Assembly (NCBI RefSeq): GCF_011250645.1
Contig: NZ_JAANNO010000020.1
Location: 1-44,869 of the forward strand
Direction: 5' to 3'
DNA length: 44,869 bases
DNA from: Motilibacter aurantiacus
GTDB lineage: Bacteria; Actinomycetota; Actinomycetes; Motilibacterales; Motilibacteraceae
Below, piece by piece: positions 39,697 through 44,869 of the stretch. How positions within the stretch are numbered: the first letter of the stretch is position 1; each line of letters starts with the position of its first letter. A model generated the notes under the pieces. That model was given only the letters and a program-made list of their open reading frames with translations, did not search any database and was not told the DNA's origin. A program made the translations under genes and the position numbers.

Positions 39697-41148
39697 CTAC
39701 AGGATCGGCGCCGGCACGTACGCCGCGGCCTCCGGGTGCTTGGCGGTGATCTCGCCGATCCGCGCCGCGAGGTCGGCCACCTGGCGCTCGGCCGCCCCGG
39801 TGAACGACAGCGGCTCCGCGACGAGCTCGGTCAGCTGCTCCCGGCTGAGCGGCAGCCGCGGGTCGGCGGCGAGCCGGTCGAGCAGGTCGTTGCGGTCCGT
39901 GCCCTGCTCGCGCATGCCCAGGGCCACCGCGACCGCGTGCTCCTTGACCGCCGCGTGGGCGGCCTCGCGGCCGACGCCGGCCTTCACCGCGGCGACGAGC
40001 ACCTTGGTCGTGGCGAGGAAGGGCAGGTAGCGGTCGAGCTCGCGCTGCACGACGGCGGGGTAGGCGCCGAACTCGTCGAGCACGGTCAGGAACGTCTCGA
40101 AGAGCCCGTCACAGGCGAAGAACGAGTCAGGCAACGCGACGCGGCGGACCACCGAGTCGGAGACGTCGCCCTCGTTCCACTGGTTGCCGGCGAGCTCGGA
40201 GACCATGGCCTGGTAGCCGCGCAGCACGACCGAAAGCCCGTTCACCCGCTCGCAGCTTCGGGTGTTCATCTTGTGCGGCATGGCGCTGCTGCCGACCTGC
40301 CCGGCCTGGAACCCCTCGGTGACCAGCTCCTGCCCGGCCATGAGGCGGATGGTGGTGGCCAGGCTCGACGGGCCTGCGGCGACGTGCACGAGCGTGGAGA
40401 CGACGTCCTGATCCAGGGAGCGCGGGTAGACCTGGCCGACGCTCGTCAGCACGCGCGCGAAGCCCAGATGCACGGCCACGCGCTGCTCGAGGTCGGCCAG
40501 CTTGCCGGCGTCGCCCTCGAGCAGGTCGAGCATGTCCTGCGACGTGCCGACCGGGCCCTTGATCCCCCGCAGCGGGTAGCGGTCGAGCAGGCCCTCCAGC
40601 CGCTCGTACGCCGGCAGCAGCTCGTCGGCGGCCGACGCGAAGCGCTTGCCGAGCGTGGTGGCCTGCGCCGCGACGTTGTGGCTGCGCCCGGCCATGACGA
40701 GAGCCGAGTGCTCGACCGCGAGGCGCGCGAGGCGGGCCAGCGCCGCGACGACGCGGTCACGGACGAGAAGCAGCGACTCGCGGACCTGCATCTGCTCGAC
40801 GTTCTCGGTCAGGTCCCGCGATGTCATGCCCTTGTGCACGTGCTCGTGGCCGGCGAGGGCGTTGAACTCCTCGATGCGCGCCTTGACGTCGTGGCGGGTG
40901 ACCCGCTCCCGCTCGCGGATACTGTCCAGGTCGACCTGCTCGAGCACGCGCGCGTAGTCCTCCGTGACACCTGCGGGCACGGCGATGCCGAGGTCGGCCT
41001 GCGCGCGGAGGACGGCGAGCCAGAGCCGTCGCTCGAGGACGACCTTGGCCGACGGGGCCCACAGGGCGACCAGCTGGGGGGAGGCGTACCGGCCGGCGAG
41101 CACGTCGGGCACGTCGGGCTTGCGGGAAGCGGGGGCTGCGGGCGTCAT
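39697..41148 (-). CDS. purB: Adenylosuccinate lyase
   Basis: Fumarase/aspartase-superfamily enzyme of 483 aa that removes fumarate from SAICAR and from adenylosuccinate in purine synthesis. HEHVHKGMTSRDLTENVEQMQ and AGRSHNVAAQATTLGKRF carry the catalytic histidines, and VGSSAMPHKMNTRSCERVNGL is the signature loop with the catalytic Ser. ATG 41148 is close after a small membrane-protein gene. It is the last gene of the minus-strand run that starts with purD, so the two purine genes may share a transcript. Confidence 0.95.
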   Translation of the reverse strand: MTPAAPASRKPDVPDVLAGRYASPQLVALWAPSAKVVLERRLWLAVLRAQADLGIAVPAGVTEDYARVLEQVDLDSIRERERVTRHDVKARIEEFNALAGHEHVHKGMTSRDLTENVEQMQVRESLLLVRDRVVAALARLARLAVEHSALVMAGRSHNVAAQATTLGKRFASAADELLPAYERLEGLLDRYPLRGIKGPVGTSQDMLDLLEGDAGKLADLEQRVAVHLGFARVLTSVGQVYPRSLDQDVVSTLVHVAAGPSSLATTIRLMAGQELVTEGFQAGQVGSSAMPHKMNTRSCERVNGLSVVLRGYQAMVSELAGNQWNEGDVSDSVVRRVALPDSFFACDGLFETFLTVLDEFGAYPAVVQRELDRYLPFLATTKVLVAAVKAGVGREAAHAAVKEHAVAVALGMREQGTDRNDLLDRLAADPRLPLSREQLTELVAEPLSFTGAAERQVADLAARIGEITAKHPEAAAYVPAPIL

Positions 41149-41209
41149 GTCCTCTGTCCGGGCAGGCGACGGGGCGGCCCCATTCTCCCGCAGCCGGAGC
41201 GGTGCTCGG

Positions 41210-41308
41210 TCACAGTGCCGTGAGCACGGCGATCACGATCACGGTGAGCACGATGGACACGAGCAGCGAGCCGAAGCAGCCGAGGCGGTTCGAGAAGAAG
41301 AAGAACAT
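41210..41308 (-). CDS. 32-aa single-pass membrane protein
   Basis: MFFFFSNRLGCFGSLLVSIV is followed by a continuous hydrophobic stretch to the stop. GGAGCC lies just before ATG 41308. Similar small proteins with an MFFFFSNRLGC-type start are, from memory, scattered through actinobacterial genomes, which argues for a real gene. One TM helix, no known function. It sits between DUF429 and purB on the same strand. Confidence 0.65.
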   Translation of the reverse strand: MFFFFSNRLGCFGSLLVSIVLTVIVIAVLTAL

Positions 41309-41338
41309 GGCTCCTGCCCTACCCCCGGCGGCACCGGC

Positions 41339-42013
41339 TCAGCACCAGATGGCGCAGGCCGTCCCGTCCTCGAGCACCTCAGGCGGGTCCGGGTAGCTGC
41401 GCGCGGAACCGGCGGCGACCCGCGACGCGGTCCACGCGACGGCCGCCGCGTCGAGCACGTCGTCCACCGCGGCCCGGGCGCCCGCCTCGCCGAGGTCCTC
41501 GCCCAGCGCGATACCGATGCCCGCGAGCAGGCGGCGCCGCGCCGTCATCCCGTTCCACGTCCGCTTCGGGTACGCCAGGGGCGCTCCGGCCAGAGCGGCG
41601 AACGAGAGCTCCGGGTGCGCCTCGCGCACGTCGCACCCGGACCCGTCCCGCAGCCAGCCGTCGACCTCCAGCACCTTCTCGCGCAGCGCGTACGCCTGGG
41701 CCGCGACCCCCTCCCCGGCCAGCTGCCGGTTGGCGATCGCCGCCTGCGCGTACGTCGCGGCGTCCAGGGCGGCCCGGACCGGCGTGCGGAACACCGAGCT
41801 GCGCCGGGGCCCCAGCGCCCGGGCCACGTCGGCGTCCGCCCGCCGCCGCCCGCTGGTCGGGAGCCCGATCGGGATGTCGACGGCCACCACCCGCGGCGGC
41901 CCGGCCCGCTCGACCAGCTCGCCGATGTGACGGCCGAACAGGGCCCGGGCGGGGCCGTCGCCGAGGACGACGCCGACCCAGCCGCCTTTGCAGGCGTCGG
42001 CGCCGAGCACCAC
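41339..42013 (-). CDS. DUF429-family protein
   Basis: Protein of about 224 aa: GADACKGGWVGVVLGDG at the N-terminus, VAVDIPIGLPTSGRRRADADVA, GPRRSSVFRTPVRAAL and VREAHPELSFAAL are the DUF429 hallmarks. The DACKGGW and VDIPIGLP motifs with conserved Asp suggest an RNase-H-like, metal-dependent fold, but the biochemical role is unknown. The start is GTG 42013 or the next codon (42010), just past the stop of the peptide transporter gene at 42019. Confidence 0.82.
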   Translation of the reverse strand: MVLGADACKGGWVGVVLGDGPARALFGRHIGELVERAGPPRVVAVDIPIGLPTSGRRRADADVARALGPRRSSVFRTPVRAALDAATYAQAAIANRQLAGEGVAAQAYALREKVLEVDGWLRDGSGCDVREAHPELSFAALAGAPLAYPKRTWNGMTARRRLLAGIGIALGEDLGEAGARAAVDDVLDAAAVAWTASRVAAGSARSYPDPPEVLEDGTACAIWC

Positions 42014-42018
42014 GTCGG

Positions 42019-43470
42019 TCAGCGCACGCCCTCCATCAGCCGGCGGACGCGCGGGGCCAGCAGCATGAGCAGCCCGCCGATGACGATCGCAGCGACGCCG
42101 AGGATGCCGAAGTAGCGGGACTCGGCGCTCTCGCTGTAGTACTCGGCCAGCGTCCCGGACAGCGACGTCCCGAGGGCCACGGACAGGAAGAAGAGCGCGA
42201 CCATCTGGGTGGTGAACCGGCGCGGAGCGAGCTTGGTCGACACCGACAGCCCGACCGGCGAGAGCAGCAGCTCGGCGACCGTGAAGACGAGCAGGATGCC
42301 GGCCAGGCCGAGGAGGGGGGCGCTGTTCGGTCCGCCGCCGGCCATGGGGAGGAAGAGCAGGAACGCCACGCCCATGACCGCCGTGCCGAGGGCGAACTTC
42401 GTCGGCGTCGAGGGCTGCCGGTCGCCCAGCCGCGTCCAGAGGGCCGCGAACACGCCGGAGAGCAGGATGATGAAGACCGGGTTGATCGACTGCACCCAGG
42501 AGACCGGCATCGTCCAGCCGAACAGGTCCCGGTCGAGCCGCTGGTCCGAGTAGATCGTCACGACCGTGAACTGCTGCTGGTAGAGCGACCAGAACGCCGC
42601 GCTCGCCAGGAAGAGCGGGATGAACGCCACCACCCGTCGACGCTCGACGCCGGTGAGGAGCGGGCTGCGCAGGATGACGGTGAAGTACGCGATGGCCGCC
42701 GCAACCGTCAGGGTCACCACGACGTTGTCCAGGATCCCGGCCCGCAGCACGCCCGTGAGCGCCAACACGGCGACGACGACGGCCGCCCCCACCGCGATGC
42801 CGGCGGCCATCGGGCGCTGCGCGGCCGGCAGCGGGTTGGCCACGTGCGAGCCGGACGGGCCGAGGTTGCGGCGGCCGCGGGCGTACTGCGCGAGGCCGAT
42901 CGCCATGCCGACGGCCGCGAGCCCGAAGCCGTAGTGGAACCCGAGGTCCTGCTGCAGCTCGCCGGTCAGGAGCGGCCCGGCGAAGGCGCCGAGGTTGATG
43001 CCGAGGTAGAAGAGCGAGAAGCCGGAGTCCCGGCGCTCGTCCCCCTCCGCGTACAGCGAGCCGACCAGTGAGGTCGCGTTGGCCTTCACACCGCCGCTGC
43101 CTGCGGCGATGCAGACCAGGCCGATCCCGACCCCCGTGAGCCCCGGGACGACGGCGAGGGCGATGTGGCCGAGCATGACGAGGACGGCGCTGGCGAACAG
43201 CACGCGCTCGGGGCCGAACAGCCGGTCCGCCAGCCAGGCGCCGAGGATCGTGGAGAGGTAGACCAGGCCGCCGTACGCGCCCACGATGCTCGTCGCGGCG
43301 TCGCGGTCGACGCCCAGGCCGCCCTCGGAGGCCTCGTAGTAGAGGTAGATCAGCAGGATGCCCTGCATCCCGTAGAACGAGAAGCGCTCCCACATCTCCA
43401 CGCCGAAGAGGTTGGCCAGCGTCCGGGGCTGGCCGAAGAAGGTCTTCTCGCGCGTCACCGTGGCAGTCAC
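42019..43470 (-). CDS. Proton-dependent oligopeptide transporter (POT/PTR2 family, MFS)
   Basis: Membrane symporter of 483 aa with 12-14 helices. EMWERFSFYGMQGILLIYLY at the N-terminus is the POT signature with the E-x-x-E-R proton site, GSGGVKANATSLVGSLY and FSLFYLGINLGAFAGPLLTG are the PTR2 motif, and SAAFWSLYQQQFTV is in helix 7. It takes up di- and tripeptides with protons. GTG 43470 lies 7 nt after the purD stop, so it is probably co-transcribed with purD. Confidence 0.92.
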   Translation of the reverse strand: MTATVTREKTFFGQPRTLANLFGVEMWERFSFYGMQGILLIYLYYEASEGGLGVDRDAATSIVGAYGGLVYLSTILGAWLADRLFGPERVLFASAVLVMLGHIALAVVPGLTGVGIGLVCIAAGSGGVKANATSLVGSLYAEGDERRDSGFSLFYLGINLGAFAGPLLTGELQQDLGFHYGFGLAAVGMAIGLAQYARGRRNLGPSGSHVANPLPAAQRPMAAGIAVGAAVVVAVLALTGVLRAGILDNVVVTLTVAAAIAYFTVILRSPLLTGVERRRVVAFIPLFLASAAFWSLYQQQFTVVTIYSDQRLDRDLFGWTMPVSWVQSINPVFIILLSGVFAALWTRLGDRQPSTPTKFALGTAVMGVAFLLFLPMAGGGPNSAPLLGLAGILLVFTVAELLLSPVGLSVSTKLAPRRFTTQMVALFFLSVALGTSLSGTLAEYYSESAESRYFGILGVAAIVIGGLLMLLAPRVRRLMEGVR

Positions 43471-43477
43471 GCCACGG

Positions 43478-44749
43478 TCAGTCCCCCGTCGACGGCACCC
43501 GAACCTCGCCGCGCTCGGCGGCCAGGGCGATGTCGGTCCGGTAGTGGCTCCCGCGCAGGCGGATCGCCAGCACCCCCTCGTACGCCGCCGCCCGCGCCGC
43601 GGCCAGGTCGGCTCCGGTCGCGGTGACCGACAGCACCCGGCCACCGCTGCTGACGACTGCCCCGTCGGGGCCGGTTTCCGTGCCGGCGTGCAGGACGTAC
43701 GCGGGGGCGATGACGTCCCCGATCCCCTCGATCGGGTCCCCCGTCGTGACCTTGCCGGGGTAGCCCTCGGCCGCGACCACGACCGTCACGGCCGCTCCGG
43801 CATCCCAGGCCAGTGGCTCGGCCTCGGCGAGCCGGCCGGTGGCCGCCGCCTGCAGGAGGCCGGCGAGCGGCGTGCGCAGCCGGGCGAGCACGACCTGCGT
43901 CTCGGGGTCGCCGAAGCGGGCGTTGAACTCGATGACGCGCAGCCCGCGCGAGGTCAGCGCGAGCCCGGCGTAGAGCACGCCGACGAACGGCGTCCCCTGC
44001 CGGCGCAGCTCGTCCACGGTCGGCTGGACGACGCGCTCGACGATCTCGTCGACCAGGCCGGCCGGCGCCCACGGCAACGGGGAGTACGCCCCCATGCCGC
44101 CGGTGTTCGGGCCCGCGTCACCGTCGCGGACGCGCTTGAAGTCCTGGGCGGGGACGAGCGGGGCAACGGTGGTGCCATCGGTAAGGGCGAAGAGCGAGAC
44201 CTCCGGCCCGTCGAGGTACTCCTCGATTACGACGTCCCCGTCGCACTGGCGCGCGTGCTCGAGCGCCGCCTCGCGGTCGCTGGTCACGATCACGCCCTTG
44301 CCCGCCGCCAGGCCGTCGTCCTTCACGACGTACGGCGCGCCGAACGCGTCCAGCGCGGCCGCCACCTCGTCCTCGGTGGAGCAGACGTGCGCCATGGCCG
44401 TGGGCACCTGGGCGGCAGCCATCACACGCTTGGCGAAGGCCTTGGACCCCTCGATGCGGGCAGCGTCCGCGCCCGGGCCGAAGCACGCGATCCCCGCGGC
44501 CCGGACGGCGTCAGCCGCACCGCGCACGAGCGGCACCTCCGGTCCGATGACGACCAGGTCGGCCTGCTCGGCGGTGGCGAGGGACGCCACTGCCTGCGGG
44601 TCGGACACGTCGAGCGGGCGCGTCTCGGCGAGCTCGGCGGTGCCGGCGTTGCCCGGCGCGCAGACGAGCTCGGTGACAGCGGGGTCGGTGGAGAGGGAGC
44701 GGACCAGGGCGTGCTCACGGGCCCCGGAGCCCACGACGAGAACCTTCAT
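43478..44749 (-). CDS. purD: Phosphoribosylamine-glycine ligase
   Basis: ATP-grasp enzyme of 423 aa, the second step of purine synthesis. MKVLVVGSGAREHALVRSL is the N-terminus, VVKDDGLAAGKGVIV and VIEEYLDGPEVSLFAL form the ATP-grasp fold, and NTGGMGAYSPLPW and VIEFNARFGDPETQVVL are diagnostic. ATG 44749 is the only sensible start. It is the first gene in view of the minus-strand run to purB. The remaining 120 bp to the window end show no gene. Confidence 0.95.
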   Translation of the reverse strand: MKVLVVGSGAREHALVRSLSTDPAVTELVCAPGNAGTAELAETRPLDVSDPQAVASLATAEQADLVVIGPEVPLVRGAADAVRAAGIACFGPGADAARIEGSKAFAKRVMAAAQVPTAMAHVCSTEDEVAAALDAFGAPYVVKDDGLAAGKGVIVTSDREAALEHARQCDGDVVIEEYLDGPEVSLFALTDGTTVAPLVPAQDFKRVRDGDAGPNTGGMGAYSPLPWAPAGLVDEIVERVVQPTVDELRRQGTPFVGVLYAGLALTSRGLRVIEFNARFGDPETQVVLARLRTPLAGLLQAAATGRLAEAEPLAWDAGAAVTVVVAAEGYPGKVTTGDPIEGIGDVIAPAYVLHAGTETGPDGAVVSSGGRVLSVTATGADLAAARAAAYEGVLAIRLRGSHYRTDIALAAERGEVRVPSTGD

Positions 44750-44869
44750 CGCAGGTGAGGGTAGTGGTATCCGCCGGCCGCGACCCCACGGGCTCCGACC
44801 CGTCGGCGAACGGGTCGCCTGTCGGCGAGACGCAGAAATGCCTGTGCCCCCGGGACCCCTTGTGGGGGT

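Overview
The window is very GC-rich, uses frequent GTG starts, ATGA/GTGA stop-start overlaps and several apparently leaderless promoters, and its proteins look actinobacterial (CmtR-type sensor, zinc-free ribosomal protein paralogues, 'choice-of-anchor M' surface proteins, PucR regulator). I place it in the chromosome of a high-GC actinobacterium and cannot resolve the genus. I saw no rRNA, tRNA, CRISPR, insertion sequence or phage gene.

Region 1 (1-27100) is dominated by metal homeostasis. Four 13-bp boxes of the form GAnAAYnrTTnTC (2115, 19305, 19954, 27090) resemble the actinobacterial Zur operator. They sit before (a) a divergent pair: a surface protein (1-2005, truncated by the window edge) and an operon of zinc-free paralogues L28-S14-L32 (2324-3051); (b) a short HU protein (19498-19773); (c) a secreted single-domain protein (19989-20816); and (d) a minus-strand operon (26992-21162) of surface protein, ZnuA-like binding protein with an embedded surface domain, membrane-anchored surface protein, ATPase and permease. 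This matches the 'anchored repeat-type ABC transporter' group (TIGR03769-TIGR03773), whose substrate is not established as far as I know. The boxes and the repeated H-x-H-x-[N/S]-W motif argue for zinc. Between these lie two efflux modules (ArsR/P1B-4 ATPase; CmtR/CDF transporter), an RsbQ-like hydrolase coupled to a PAS-GGDEF-EAL protein, a TIGR03943/COG0701 pair, a FecBCD-type importer with an embedded methyltransferase, a TlpA-like redoxin with a lipoprotein, and an M6 metalloprotease.

Region 2 (27100-37809) is a hydroxyproline/proline degradation locus. The minus-strand operon encodes a three-subunit D-hydroxyproline dehydrogenase, a DapA-type deaminase and a 4-hydroxyproline epimerase. 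The divergent plus-strand genes encode a PucR-type regulator, an Xaa-Pro aminopeptidase, P5C dehydrogenase (pruA) and proline dehydrogenase. A 69-bp hairpin-forming inverted repeat separates this locus from region 1.

Region 3 (37835-44869) holds two small conserved genes (one BON-like), a stretch of decayed genes (AI-2E-type transporter and a membrane protein fragment), and a minus-strand housekeeping run purD - POT peptide transporter - DUF429 - 32-aa membrane protein - purB.
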